Below, piece after piece: positions 18,312 to 28,547 of a DNA stretch of 64,000 bases (positions are counted from its first letter, which is position 1; each line of letters begins with the position of its first letter). The stretch comes from Nicoletella semolina (GTDB lineage: Bacteria; Pseudomonadota; Gammaproteobacteria; Enterobacterales; Pasteurellaceae). The notes under the pieces are model-generated. The model was not told the origin of the DNA and made no database searches. It saw nothing but the letters and a program-made list of their open reading frames with translations. Made by a program: the position numbers and the translations under genes. The stretch lies in contig NZ_SLXJ01000004.1 of NCBI RefSeq assembly GCF_004345745.1, positions 1 to 64,000 on the forward strand, read 5' to 3'.

Positions 18312-20372
18312 ATGAGCCAAAATAAACTTCTATCTACTTTAAAAACTGCTCTGCATTCTTGCAACGGTATTTGGGCTAATGATGACAAAACAGAATTAGC
18401 ATTTAATTTACTACTAGATAAATTGGAAAAGCACGATGTAGAGACAATGGCAGCACTGTTAAGTAACTCAGATTTAAAACGCCATTTTTTTACCGAGATC
18501 GCTGGGGCGTTAGTATTTAAGAAAGCTGATTTTCAATTTTTCTTGTCACAAAACAAAATCAGCCACTCATACACCCGATACAAGAACCGCATAGGTTTAA
18601 CAGACGGCAGTCGTTTCTTAAAAGACAGTACTGATATAGTGTTGGATTTTCCGTTTAAAGATTGTGTGTTAAACGGTGGACAGAGTTCAGAAGAAGGTGA
18701 TGAGGCTTATTTTGAATGCAATAAGGACGCTCAGCTGAGCTCAGCTCAATTGTACACTAAAAAATCCCGAAAACGCCAAGAAATTTTCTTTAATCAAGTG
18801 TTAGCGTTCGATGAAATCGACCGCTTACTCGATCCGAAAGCCCTTTCAAATTTCTCTCGCTATACTCAAAACGGCAAACAATCTGTGGGAATACTCAAAC
18901 GCCATTCAGACGGCACACTTGCTGAAAATCTAATTATCAAAGGCAATAATTTAGTGGCTTTACATACTCTTCTTGCTACGAAGTTTAAAGGCAAAGTAAA
19001 GTTGATTTATATTGATGTTCCATTCAATACAGGTAACGACTCATTTAGTTATAACGATAAATTTAACCGTTCTACTTGGCTTACCTTTATGAAAAACCGC
19101 ATCAATACAGCCAAGAAATTATTAGCTGATAATGGTGTTATTTTTGTGCATTGTGATTATAACGAAGATGGGTATTTACGTGTTTTATTAGATGAAATTT
19201 TTAATGAAGATAATTTTGTCGCAAACATTGCTGTTCGATCATCTACTCCAAGTGGAACAAAAACGGCACATAAAGATAAAAAGCTTATTAAGCAAAAAGA
19301 TACCATTCTATTTTATAAAAATAATAGTATAAACTTAAAGCCTCAATATTCAGCACGAGAAACATGGGATACACATTATAGTCTTTTTCTAATCAATGAA
19401 AATGGCACATATAAATTCCGAAAGTTAATTGATGTTCTGAAAGAAAATGGTTTTTCTTATAACAGCTTAGATGAAATAGATCCTAGAAATGAAAAGATAA
19501 GAAAGTTTATCGTAGAAAATAAAAATAACATAGGTCGATTACAATCTCATAAAAATAAAGAACTAGATAATTTAAGTAGAAAAGAATATAAAAATGAGAT
19601 TTATGAACATGTTATTGATGGAAAATCTGTAGGGTTATATTTTAATGGTCAAGTTTTTACCCCTATATCACAAGGGTTAAAGAAAATTATCGTTGGTAAA
19701 ACATTGAAAGAGTATTGGTCTATTTTAGTTTGTGATTTTTGGGAAGATATAGATTTCCAAAATACCCAAAATGAAGGAGGAATAAGTTTTCCAACAGGTA
19801 AAAAACCAGAAGCTTTATTACACAGAATTATTGATATGACAACCAAAGAAGGGGATATTGTTTTAGACTATCATCTTGGCTCTGGTACAACCGCTGCTGT
19901 TGCCCACAAAATGGGGCGTCAATATATTGGCATTGAGCAAATGGATTATATTGAAACGCTTGCGGTGGAACGTTTAAAAAAACTGATTGACGGCGAAGAA
20001 GGCGGTATTTCAAAGGCGGTAAACTGGCTAGGTGGCGGTGATTTTGTTTACTGCGAACTCACCGCCTTTAATAAAACTGCAAAAGATTTAATCTTGGCTT
20101 GTGAAGATTTTGACAGCTTAAAAACCTTGTTTAATGAGCTATGCGAACGCTATTTCTTAAAATATACATTAAGCATTAAAGAATTTACCGACATTATGCA
20201 AGAAACGGAATTTCAAGCCTTATCGCTTGATGAACAAAAACAGATGATGTTAGAAATGTTGGATTTAAACCAACTTTATGTAAATGTTAGCGATATGGCA
20301 GATAGCCAATTTGATGATGTGTTATCTGACGAAGACAAGGCTTTAACCCAGCAGTTTTACGGAGAGCAATAA
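18312..20372 (+). CDS. mod: Type III restriction-modification DNA methyltransferase (Mod)
   Basis: This 686-residue N6-adenine methyltransferase is both the specificity and modification subunit of a type III system. The conserved frame is clear: N-terminal FFTEIAGALVFKKADF, SAM motif DYHLGSGTT at residues 519-527, then KMGRQYIGIEQMDYIE. Motif IV, normally DPPY, reads D235-V-P-F238 (IYIDVPFNTGNDSFSYND). Residues ~300-480 form the variable target-recognition region and are visibly more AT-rich. A four-copy degenerate pentamer lies near codon 140, where other Haemophilus mod genes carry phase-variation repeats; the frame is intact. The stop overlaps the res start (TAATG), implying translational coupling. 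Confidence 0.93.
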   Translation: MSQNKLLSTLKTALHSCNGIWANDDKTELAFNLLLDKLEKHDVETMAALLSNSDLKRHFFTEIAGALVFKKADFQFFLSQNKISHSYTRYKNRIGLTDGSRFLKDSTDIVLDFPFKDCVLNGGQSSEEGDEAYFECNKDAQLSSAQLYTKKSRKRQEIFFNQVLAFDEIDRLLDPKALSNFSRYTQNGKQSVGILKRHSDGTLAENLIIKGNNLVALHTLLATKFKGKVKLIYIDVPFNTGNDSFSYNDKFNRSTWLTFMKNRINTAKKLLADNGVIFVHCDYNEDGYLRVLLDEIFNEDNFVANIAVRSSTPSGTKTAHKDKKLIKQKDTILFYKNNSINLKPQYSARETWDTHYSLFLINENGTYKFRKLIDVLKENGFSYNSLDEIDPRNEKIRKFIVENKNNIGRLQSHKNKELDNLSRKEYKNEIYEHVIDGKSVGLYFNGQVFTPISQGLKKIIVGKTLKEYWSILVCDFWEDIDFQNTQNEGGISFPTGKKPEALLHRIIDMTTKEGDIVLDYHLGSGTTAAVAHKMGRQYIGIEQMDYIETLAVERLKKLIDGEEGGISKAVNWLGGGDFVYCELTAFNKTAKDLILACEDFDSLKTLFNELCERYFLKYTLSIKEFTDIMQETEFQALSLDEQKQMMLEMLDLNQLYVNVSDMADSQFDDVLSDEDKALTQQFYGEQ
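18729..18748. repeat. Degenerate pentamer tract GCTCA x4 in mod
   Basis: GCTCA, GCTGA, GCTCA, GCTCA follow one another in the 5' third of mod, at the place where phase-variable mod alleles carry simple repeats. Four units with one mismatch is short for active slippage; the frame is currently open. Confidence 0.7.
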
Positions 20373-23101
20373 TGGAAAAGACCTTATTTGATGCGATTGA
20401 AAACGAACGTAAAGCAGTTAAAAAATACAAACCTGAATTATTGGAAATACCTGAATTTGTGTCTAATAACTTAAAATTTAATTTTTTTGACTGGCAAAAA
20501 GCCGCTCTTGAAAACTTTTTGATTTTTGACCGCACTTCAGAGCTAGATGATTTCCCTGATTTAAAAAATAAGCCAACGCATTTGTTGTTTCATATGGCAA
20601 CAGGTGCAGGCAAAACGATGATGATGGCAGCCTTAATGCTATATTACTATGAAAAAGGCTATCGTCATTTCCTATTTTTTGTGAATCAAAATAATATTGT
20701 AGATAAAACAGAAAACAATTTTGTGGATTCATCGCACCACAAATTTTTGTTTACACCAAAGATCTTGCAGGGCGACAAAGTCATTCCAATTAAAAAAGTG
20801 GAAACGTTTAACGAATTTTCAGACGGTATTGAAATTAAATTTACCACCATTCAAAAATTATATAACGACATTCATACCGAACGTGAAAACCAAACCACGT
20901 TGGCGGATTTGCATAAACTGGATATCGTTATGCTTGGCGATGAAGCTCATCATTTAAATGCACAAACTAAAAGCAAAAAACAAATACCGCTGGATTTAAA
21001 TACAAAATTAAGCGGTAAAGCAAGTTCGGACGAAGTTGAACGTAAAGGTTGGGAGCATATGGTATTGGAGTTGCTACTCAATAAAAACGGTAATACAAGC
21101 AAAAATGTGTTACTAGAATTTACTGCAACTTTACCTGAAAATGATGACGTAGCGAAAAAATATGCCGACAAAATCATCGCTAAATTTGCATTAAAAGAAT
21201 TTTTACAAGCAGGCTATACCAAACAGATCAACCTTGTTTCATCAAAATTGGCGAAAAAAGAGCGTGTATTCCATGCTTTATTATTTGCTTGGTATCGTCA
21301 TCAAATTGCGATTCAATACGGCATTGCCAATTTCAAGCCTGTTATGCTGTTTCGTAGTAAAACCATTGATGATTCTTGGGCTGATTATCAAACATTCTTA
21401 CAATGGGTAGAAAATGCGGATCATCAAGATTTTAATTTTTTAACTATGCTAATCCCTAATTTGAACGATGGTGGTACAGAAAATGAACAAGGTAAAACTC
21501 GCACAGAGCAAGCCTTGCAGTTTATGCGTGAACATAATTTTACTATGTTACATTTAGTAAATTGGCTAAAGGAAAATTATCAACCACATAATGTAATTAT
21601 TACTAACTCGCAAACTAACCAAAGTAAAAGCGAAAAAACCGATGTAGATACAGAAAAACTTTTAAATAATTTAGAAGCTGCGGATAATCCGATTCGAGCA
21701 ATTTTTACTGTTGAACGCTTAACGGAAGGTTGGGACGTGTTGAATTTGTTTGATATTGTTCGTTTGTATGAAGGACAAAATGGAGGTGGTTCAAATAAAA
21801 AGACGGGTAAAACAGCAACCGCAACGGTATCAGAAAAGCAGCTAATCGGACGTGGTGTTCGATATTTCCCGTTTGTTTTTGAAGACAAATTGCCAAATAA
21901 ACGCAAGTTTGACGGCGTAGAGCACGAACTAAAAATCTTGGAAGAGCTGTTTTATTATACCTTTGATGAGCAATCTCGCTACATTTCCGAACTGAAAGCT
22001 GAATTGCGAAAAGACGGCTATATCCCTGAAGATACGGATAGAATTAAGGTGCGTTTTGCGATTAAGCCTGAACTGGCACAGAACGAAAGTTTTAAAAATC
22101 TATTAATTTGGTCGAATAAAAAAGTGCCGAATCCAAATGCCAAAGCCAATAATGCAGATAGTTTAAGGGCATTAAATCAACCTTTAAGCATTACGGTTCA
22201 CAGTAATGGATTGTTACAAGAAACACAGTTTAATACTGATGAACTGAATCAGTTAGGTATGGAAAACAATCACTCAAAAACCTTAACTATTGGCGAGATT
22301 GAACAACATATTTTTGATAAAGCTATTCATATTAAAGGTAAAAATAGCAATTCTTTGTTCCATTTTGACCGCTTGCAAGAAAAACTAGGCATTAAAAGCC
22401 GCCGAGAGTTGCAAACGGATTTGATGCAAGATTGGAAAGTGGAATTTTTAGGATTGGACAGCAATCTTACCATTTCGCCATATGAAAAATTAAAGGCTTG
22501 TTTGATAGCACTAGAAACCGCAGAACAGCATTTAAAACAAAGTGATACGCCATTCATCGGTACAAAAGAATTTACCGCAAAAACCTTATGGGAAATTTTT
22601 GGACAGCCTAAAGAAAAATGGGTCAGTAAAGATACAGTTAAAACTGAAGTAGCAAAACCTGAATGGTATGCTGTGGATAATTTTGCAGGCACGGATTTGG
22701 AAGCGAGCCTAGTTCAATTTGTGAAAGAAAGAATGGGAAATTGGGAGAGTAAATACGATTTCCATCTATTACGAAATGAAGAAGTATTAAAATTAAGCAA
22801 TTTTGATAATGGTGAGGGTTTTATGCCTGATTTTATTTTATTACTCAAAGATAAGACAAAAACAACGCTAAACAACATCAATGCTTGTTTGCATTATCAA
22901 ATTTTCATTGAACCAAAAGGTGCACATTTAACAGAAAAAGACCAATGGAAAGAGAATTTTCTGCAAACTATCACGGCAGAGTATGGTAAGGATAAAATTA
23001 TCCAAAAAGATACCCCTTATTATAGGCTAATTGGCTTACCATTTTACACAGAGAAGTCTTCTGATTTTATAGATAAATTTAATGGAATTTATGTGGAATA
23101 A
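20372..23101 (+). CDS. res: Type III restriction enzyme, Res subunit
   Basis: This 909-residue helicase-nuclease needs Mod to recognise DNA and cleaves after ATP-driven communication between two sites. It has Walker A ATGAGKT at residues 76-82, the DEAH box at 190-193 (GDEAHHLNA), a helicase C-terminal segment (ERLTEGWDVLNLFDIVRLYEG and QLIGRGVRYFPF), and a C-terminal PD-ExK nuclease with P819-D820 and E847-P-K849. All key residues are present and the frame is intact, so restriction should be possible provided Mod works. It overlaps mod by one base. Confidence 0.95.
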   Translation: MEKTLFDAIENERKAVKKYKPELLEIPEFVSNNLKFNFFDWQKAALENFLIFDRTSELDDFPDLKNKPTHLLFHMATGAGKTMMMAALMLYYYEKGYRHFLFFVNQNNIVDKTENNFVDSSHHKFLFTPKILQGDKVIPIKKVETFNEFSDGIEIKFTTIQKLYNDIHTERENQTTLADLHKLDIVMLGDEAHHLNAQTKSKKQIPLDLNTKLSGKASSDEVERKGWEHMVLELLLNKNGNTSKNVLLEFTATLPENDDVAKKYADKIIAKFALKEFLQAGYTKQINLVSSKLAKKERVFHALLFAWYRHQIAIQYGIANFKPVMLFRSKTIDDSWADYQTFLQWVENADHQDFNFLTMLIPNLNDGGTENEQGKTRTEQALQFMREHNFTMLHLVNWLKENYQPHNVIITNSQTNQSKSEKTDVDTEKLLNNLEAADNPIRAIFTVERLTEGWDVLNLFDIVRLYEGQNGGGSNKKTGKTATATVSEKQLIGRGVRYFPFVFEDKLPNKRKFDGVEHELKILEELFYYTFDEQSRYISELKAELRKDGYIPEDTDRIKVRFAIKPELAQNESFKNLLIWSNKKVPNPNAKANNADSLRALNQPLSITVHSNGLLQETQFNTDELNQLGMENNHSKTLTIGEIEQHIFDKAIHIKGKNSNSLFHFDRLQEKLGIKSRRELQTDLMQDWKVEFLGLDSNLTISPYEKLKACLIALETAEQHLKQSDTPFIGTKEFTAKTLWEIFGQPKEKWVSKDTVKTEVAKPEWYAVDNFAGTDLEASLVQFVKERMGNWESKYDFHLLRNEEVLKLSNFDNGEGFMPDFILLLKDKTKTTLNNINACLHYQIFIEPKGAHLTEKDQWKENFLQTITAEYGKDKIIQKDTPYYRLIGLPFYTEKSSDFIDKFNGIYVE

Positions 23102-23134
23102 ATTATATTAATGCCATTAATCATTGATGAACAT

Positions 23135-23401
23135 CTACAATTTGCCAATGAACCATTTATTTATATTTAGCCTAGCTTCTTTCAAAGAAGCATAGCGAAC
23201 CATATAGGCGTAGAACCCTTTTATTAGGCGACTATTTGGGGTTTGCAACTCATTTATTAAAGTCCACGTATTTCTTGTGGCAGTACGGTATTCAAGGCAA
23301 AACGCTTTGAGCCGACCTGAAAATTCAGGTGGGCGATTTTTTATGTCTAGCGTTTGGCTTTGAGTACCTTGTACACACAAGGAATACTTATGGCACAGCA
23401 T
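23135..23401 (-). CDS. Ash/Icd-like small prophage protein
   Basis: This 88-residue minus-strand ORF contains GFYAYMVRYASLKEARLNIN, the pattern I associate with the Ash family of phage and satellite-phage proteins, preceded by PPEFSGRLKAFCLEYR. Its first codons overlap the start of the plus-strand transposase, so the natural N-terminus may have been altered. A GC-rich hairpin (CCTGAA / TTCAGG) lies within it. It is probably prophage debris. Another short plus-strand frame (MPLIIDEHLQFANEPFIYI, 23111-23170) overlaps it and is likely a fragment. Confidence 0.5.
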   Translation of the reverse strand: MLCHKYSLCVQGTQSQTLDIKNRPPEFSGRLKAFCLEYRTATRNTWTLINELQTPNSRLIKGFYAYMVRYASLKEARLNINKWFIGKL

Positions 23402-24516
23402 TATCTGCTTTCAAACAAATCTAAAAATTTAAATCTCAAACAAATCTTTCGTTTAAGTGAAGATGAAGCCTTTCAACTTTTAAAAAACAACCGCTGGGGA
23501 AATTCTAACGATATTACGGACGTAGTATGTCCACATTGCGGAATCCGCCACAATGCTTATTTTCTTCAATCTCGTAAACGTTGGTGTTGCAAACATTGCC
23601 AACGCCACTTCTATATTACGACTAATACAGCATTTGCTTTTCATAAATTGCCTTTCGTTGATATTTTGGCAGCCATTTTATTATTTGCGAATGAAGTTAA
23701 AGGGATTTCGGCAATAACAATGAGCCGTCATCTTAATATCAGCTATAAGACAGCATTTGTCCTTTGCCATAAACTGCGTGAATCCCTATTCAAAACTCGT
23801 GATTTAACGCCATTGCAAGGGGAAATTCACGAAGACGGTGCGTGGATTAATTTCAAATTACGTCCAACTAACTTCGCTAAAAACGCCCATAAACAGAAAC
23901 AAAAAGCCGATAAAAAAGGACGGAAATTTCCAAAATTCAGACCGACTAAACGTTGTATCATTAGCTTAAATCAACGTGCTTCTAATGATGAAAATCTATG
24001 GGGTTCAAATAGAACCATCGTGGCAATGGACTATACTGAAAATGCCAAGACTGTTTTGGCATTAAATCATCAATTCGTGAAACAAGGTAGCGATATTATG
24101 TGTGATGAAAATGCAGCCTATGAAGGTTTGGATTTCCATTACACTCGCTGGAGTGTGAATCATAAAGAATGTTACAGTGCAAAAGGTATCAACAACAATT
24201 TAGCTGAATCCTTTAACGCTCGTTTCCGTGATTTACATCGTGGCGTTCACCACAAATGCGACAATAAATATGCTCTACACTATGCTAGCCAAGCCGCCTT
24301 TATGTCGGATAACCGCCAAAAACCTAATGGCGACCTATTTAGTGATATTCTCAAACGTTGTCTATGGGTATTACCATTAAGGGAATGGGTAGGTTATTGG
24401 CAGGTAATCATCGCACGCAAGAACTAATTGGAATGAGTGCATTTAGCCTTGAAGAAATTTCCCAAATCTACTTCAAAAATCTCAATGAGATGATGAACTA
24501 TGAACTTGCGGCTTAA
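23390..24516 (+). pseudogene. IS1595-family transposase, second element, with likely C-terminal frameshift
   Basis: The main frame (23390-24427) has a zinc ribbon (CPHC and CKHC), a DDE core with HEDGAWINF, MCDENAAYEGL and NNLAESFNARFRDL, and is clearly related to, but different from, the transposase at 16869-17843. In frame it ends GYWQVIIARKN. One base different, the sequence reads on as GNHRTQELIGMSAFSLEEIS and continues to TAA at 24514, which looks like the authentic C-terminus; a single-base deletion in the G run near 24402-24404 would explain it. I prefer the ATG at 23390 over the upstream in-frame start. Activity is doubtful. Confidence 0.75.
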
Positions 24517-24728
24517 CTTTTAATCGTAAAATAACATTTCGATTCGTATCAGAGAAAGTGGCTTATCTTTTCAAGGTTGAGCGGATTGGCTACGTTTGCA
24601 GTAAGGAAATTTTACTGCGGTTAAGATTGCGTTTTGGGTTTTGTGCATTGCTATCTTTCGTTAATTCCTATCTAAATCCCTCAATTTCCGCTACAATTAT
24701 GCCTATTTTTAGTTATCACGGTGAAAAA

Positions 24729-26813
24729 ATGTCAATTCAGCAACGAAAAATGTTAGTTACTTGTGCCTTGCCTTATGCCAATGGCGCAATACATTTAGGG
24801 CATATGCTTGAACATATTCAAGCGGATATTTGGGTACGATTCCAACGTATGCGTGGACATCAGGTCTATTTTGTCTGTGCCGATGATGCACATGGCACAC
24901 CAATTATGTTAAATGCAGACAAATTGGGCATTACCCCTGAAGCACTGATTGAAAAAGCCAAAGCAGATCATATTGCTGATTTCGCAGGATTTAACATCAG
25001 TTTTGATCATTACCATTCAACGCACAGTGTAGAAAACAAACGATTTACGACAGAAATTTATCAAACACTGAAAGCAAATGGCTTTATCAAAAGTCGTGTT
25101 ATTTCACAATTATTTGATCCCGAAAAGTTAATGTTTTTACCCGATCGTTTTGTCAAAGGGATCTGTCCGAAATGCCAAGCGGCGGATCAATATGGCGATA
25201 ATTGTGAGGTTTGTGCTTCAACCTATAGCCCAATGGATTTGATTAACCCTCGTTCTGCGATTTCAGGGGCAACGCCTATTGTCAAAGAATCAGAGCATTT
25301 TTTCTTTGATTTGCCTAATTTTGAAACGATGTTGCGTGCTTGGATTCGTTCAGGATCGCTCCAAACAGAAATTGCTAATAAAATGCAAGAGTGGTTAGAC
25401 AACGGTTTACAGCAGTGGGATATTAGCCGTGATGCCCCTTATTTTGGTTTTGAAATTCCTGATGCAGAAAATAAATTCTTTTATGTTTGGCTTGATGCCC
25501 CTATTGGCTACATGGCGTCATTTAAACATTTGTGCGATAAACAAAATATCTGTTTTGATGAATTTTGGGTTAAAAACTCTGATGCGGAACTTTACCACTT
25601 TATTGGCAAAGATATTGTCTATTTCCACAGCTTATTCTGGCCTGCAATGCTAGAGGGTAGTGGCTATCGCAAACCAACGAATGTATTCGCTCACGGTTAC
25701 GTTACTGTAGATGGACAGAAAATGTCCAAGTCTAGAGGGACATTTATTCAAGCAAGTACCTATTTAAAGCATCTTGATCCTGAATGTTTACGCTATTACT
25801 ATGCCGCCAAATTGAATGATCGCATTGAAGATTTGGATTTCAATCTTGATGATTTCGTGTTGCGAGTAAATAGTGATATTGTGAATAAACTGGTCAATTT
25901 AGCCTCTCGCACCGCAGGATTTATCACCAAACGCTTCAATGGGCTGCTAGCAAGCGAACTGGAAGACTCGGTGCTATTTGCAGAAATCATTGCACAATCG
26001 GAAACGATTGCCAGCTATTATGAAAACCGAGAATTTAACAAAGCAATCCGAGAAATAATGGCACTGACTGACAAAGCAAATAAGTACATTGACGAAAAAG
26101 CTCCTTGGATTATCGCAAAGCAAGAAGGCAAAGAAAGCGAGTTGCAAGCAGTCTGCTCAATGGGTCTAGAACTTTTTAGAGTATTGATGAGTTATCTTAA
26201 ACCTGTAATGCCTGACTTAGCGAAGCGAGCTGAATCGTTCCTACAAACCGAATTACGTTGGGATAATTTAGATACGCCATTGTTTAACCATACTATTGCA
26301 CCATTTAAATCATTGTTCTCTCGCCTAGAGAAAAAGCAAATTGATGCAATCATAGAAGAAACCAAAGCTATTTTTGCAACAAACAACGAAAAAACAGAGA
26401 AAAATATGGATAAAAATAATACAGAAGCTGCAAAAAAATCAGTAGATTCGACCGCTTGTAAGACGACTATTGAGCCAATTGCACCTGAGATTACGATTGA
26501 TGAATTTGCGAAATTGGATTTGCGTGTAGCAAAAGTGCTGAAATGTGAAGCGGTTGCGAAATCAGAGAAGTTATTACGCTTTGAGCTGGACTTGGGCGAC
26601 CACACACGCCAAGTATTTTCTGGTATTAAAGCGGCTTATAACCAGCCTGAAGAATTAGAAGGGCGTTATGTGATTATGGTTGCTAATCTTGCTGCTCGTA
26701 AAATGTCTTTTGGTTTATCCGAGGGAATGATCCTTTCCGCTGGAACGGGAGGGGCTAATCTATTTTTATTATCCGCAGACTCAGGTGTAACTGCTGGAAT
26801 GCAAGTAAAATAA
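24729..26813 (+). CDS. metG: Methionyl-tRNA synthetase
   Basis: This class I synthetase charges tRNA-Met. The start [20 protein letters not shown] aligns with E. coli MetG, so I use the ATG at 24729, giving 694 residues; the frame runs 57 codons further upstream but that part is not protein-like. HIGH motif HLGH and KMSKS are present, with a zinc knuckle (CPKC and CEVC) between. After a Lys/Thr-rich linker, the C-terminal tRNA-binding dimerisation domain ([17 protein letters not shown]) is intact. The ~300 bases upstream hold its promoter region and a GCAGTAA/TTTACTGC hairpin but no other gene. Confidence 0.95.
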   Translation: MSIQQRKMLVTCALPYANGAIHLGHMLEHIQADIWVRFQRMRGHQVYFVCADDAHGTPIMLNADKLGITPEALIEKAKADHIADFAGFNISFDHYHSTHSVENKRFTTEIYQTLKANGFIKSRVISQLFDPEKLMFLPDRFVKGICPKCQAADQYGDNCEVCASTYSPMDLINPRSAISGATPIVKESEHFFFDLPNFETMLRAWIRSGSLQTEIANKMQEWLDNGLQQWDISRDAPYFGFEIPDAENKFFYVWLDAPIGYMASFKHLCDKQNICFDEFWVKNSDAELYHFIGKDIVYFHSLFWPAMLEGSGYRKPTNVFAHGYVTVDGQKMSKSRGTFIQASTYLKHLDPECLRYYYAAKLNDRIEDLDFNLDDFVLRVNSDIVNKLVNLASRTAGFITKRFNGLLASELEDSVLFAEIIAQSETIASYYENREFNKAIREIMALTDKANKYIDEKAPWIIAKQEGKESELQAVCSMGLELFRVLMSYLKPVMPDLAKRAESFLQTELRWDNLDTPLFNHTIAPFKSLFSRLEKKQIDAIIEETKAIFATNNEKTEKNMDKNNTEAAKKSVDSTACKTTIEPIAPEITIDEFAKLDLRVAKVLKCEAVAKSEKLLRFELDLGDHTRQVFSGIKAAYNQPEELEGRYVIMVANLAARKMSFGLSEGMILSAGTGGANLFLLSADSGVTAGMQVK

Positions 26814-26828
26814 AAAACATAGGCATAT

Positions 26829-26866
26829 CGTCATCCTTATTGTGTAATGCAGTAAGGATTTTTTCA
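26829..26866 (+). terminator. Rho-independent terminator after metG
   Basis: ATCCTTA and TAAGGAT form a stem around TTGTGTAATGCAG, followed by a T run, a few bases after the metG stop and before putP. Confidence 0.75.
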
Positions 26867-26902
26867 TTACAAAAAATGTAAAATAATAAGGAGAATAGAG
26901 CA

Positions 26903-28405
26903 ATGTTTAGCTTAGATCCAACCACAACAACATTCCTCATCTATATCTTCGGAATGGTTTTAATCGGTCTTATTGCCTACCGATTTACACATAATCTATC
27001 AGACTATATTTTAGGTGGTCGCCGCTTAGGCAGCTTTGTTACTGGACTTTCAGCAGGAGCGTCAGATATGTCGGGCTGGCTACTCATGGGATTACCTGGT
27101 GCAGTCTATTCAGCAGGTCTAGTTGAAGGCTGGATTGCAATTGGTCTAACTATTGGAGCTTATTTAAATTGGCTATTAGTAGCAGGGCGTTTACGTGTTC
27201 AAACAGAATATAACGCAAATGCCTTAACCCTCCCTGATTATTTTCACCATCGTTTTGGCGATAAAACCAAATTGCTTAAAATTGTGTCCGCTACCATTAT
27301 CCTGTTTTTCTTTACCATTTATTGTGCATCAGGCGTAGTCGCTGGGGCTAGGTTATTTGAAAACTTATTTAATGTCTCTTATTCGACTGCGTTATGGTAC
27401 GGTGCTTTAGCCACAATTGCCTATACTTTTATCGGCGGTTTTCTAGCCGTAAGTTGGACAGACACAATTCAAGCAACCTTAATGCTTTTCGCACTATTTA
27501 TTACCCCTATTTTCGTTCTTCTTCATCTAGGTGGCGTTGAACAAACACATAACGTAATTATGCAAGCTGGAACAGCTGTGAGTAAAGATTTCACCGATAT
27601 TTTTGCAGGCACGACTTTTGTCGGTCTGATCAGCCTTTGTGCGTGGGGATTAGGCTATTTTGGACAACCGCACATTTTGGCACGCTTTATGGCAGCTGAC
27701 AGCGTCAAATCAATCCCAAATGCTCGTCGTATCAGTATGGTATGGATGATTATTTGCTTGTTTGGTGCTGTTGGTATTGGCTTTTTTGGGCAAGCCTATT
27801 TCTTCGCCAACCCTGAATATGCCACAACAGTAACGCAGAATCACGAACAAGTATTTATTGAATTATCACGTATCTTATTTAATCCTTGGATTGCAGGAAT
27901 TTTACTATCTGCAATTTTAGCAGCAGTAATGAGTACCTTAAGCTGTCAACTACTCATCTGCTCAAGTGCCATTACAGAAGATTTTTATAAAGGCTTTATT
28001 CGACCAAATGCCAGCCAAAAAGAACTCGTCTGGTTAGGGCGTTTAATGGTACTGATTATCTCTATACTTGCTATCGCACTTGCACAAGATCCTAATAGCA
28101 AAGTTTTAGGACTTGTTTCTTATGCGTGGGCAGGTTTTGGTTGTGCATTTGGACCTGTTGTTATCCTTTCGCTTTTTTGGAAACGACTAAACACACAAGG
28201 TGCAATGGCAGGTATGCTCACAGGCACATTCATTGTGATATTTTGGAAAGATATCGCTCCAAATAGCAACATTTATGAAATGATCCCTGGTTTTATCCTT
28301 GCCTTTTCTACGAGCATACTGGTTTCACTGATCACCCCAGCTCCAAAACCAGAAATCACCTCCACCTTCGAACAAGCTGAAGAAGCTTATTGTAAAGAAC
28401 TATAA
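26903..28405 (+). CDS. putP: Sodium/proline symporter
   Basis: This 500-residue sodium:solute symporter has about 13 membrane helices. PutP hallmarks are present: YILGGRRLGSFVTGLSAGASDMSGWLLMG near the N-terminus, GFLAVSWTDTIQATLM, GQPHILARFMAA and AAVMSTLSCQLLICSSAITEDFY. It imports L-proline with Na+. AAGGAGAAT precedes the ATG. No putA gene is adjacent. It probably stands alone, between the metG terminator and phage debris. Confidence 0.93.
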   Translation: MFSLDPTTTTFLIYIFGMVLIGLIAYRFTHNLSDYILGGRRLGSFVTGLSAGASDMSGWLLMGLPGAVYSAGLVEGWIAIGLTIGAYLNWLLVAGRLRVQTEYNANALTLPDYFHHRFGDKTKLLKIVSATIILFFFTIYCASGVVAGARLFENLFNVSYSTALWYGALATIAYTFIGGFLAVSWTDTIQATLMLFALFITPIFVLLHLGGVEQTHNVIMQAGTAVSKDFTDIFAGTTFVGLISLCAWGLGYFGQPHILARFMAADSVKSIPNARRISMVWMIICLFGAVGIGFFGQAYFFANPEYATTVTQNHEQVFIELSRILFNPWIAGILLSAILAAVMSTLSCQLLICSSAITEDFYKGFIRPNASQKELVWLGRLMVLIISILAIALAQDPNSKVLGLVSYAWAGFGCAFGPVVILSLFWKRLNTQGAMAGMLTGTFIVIFWKDIAPNSNIYEMIPGFILAFSTSILVSLITPAPKPEITSTFEQAEEAYCKEL

Positions 28406-28512
28406 GAACTAAGAAAAAATGAATTGGGCGGGAGATATACAAATCAATCGCTAAAACCGAGAAATTTAAATAAAGCAAGGTTTGCTCGTTTAAATCAACG
28501 CATGTCCTATGT

Positions 28513-28544
28513 GGAAAACCCGCCTAGTGATTTGTAGGTTTTCC
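28513..28544. repeat. Inverted repeat in phage debris
   Basis: GGAAAACC (28513-28520) and GGTTTTCC (28537-28544) form an eight-base perfect stem, and CGCCTA occurs directly after each arm. It lies at the upstream edge of the capsid remnant; its meaning is unclear. Confidence 0.5.
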
Positions 28545-28547
28545 GCC

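Larger units (their letters stand above)
16840..24516. mobile_element. Accessory block: type III R-M operon flanked by two IS1595-type transposase genes
   Basis: Between dsbB and metG lie a minus-strand IS1595-type transposase gene, an XRE regulator, mod, res, an Ash-like prophage ORF and a plus-strand IS1595-type transposase gene. The transposases face outward and are clearly different elements, so this is not a simple composite transposon with identical arms. I could not define terminal inverted repeats or target duplications by eye, so the limits are approximate. Confidence 0.6.

Noticed and set aside
18729-18748. Actively phase-variable mod gene
   Set aside because: Only four units with one mismatch and an intact frame; recorded as a possible relic, not as an active switch.
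23300-23345. CRISPR-like or riboswitch-like structure near the CCTGAA/TTCAGG hairpin
   Set aside because: Single hairpin, no repeats with spacers, and it lies inside the Ash-like coding frame.
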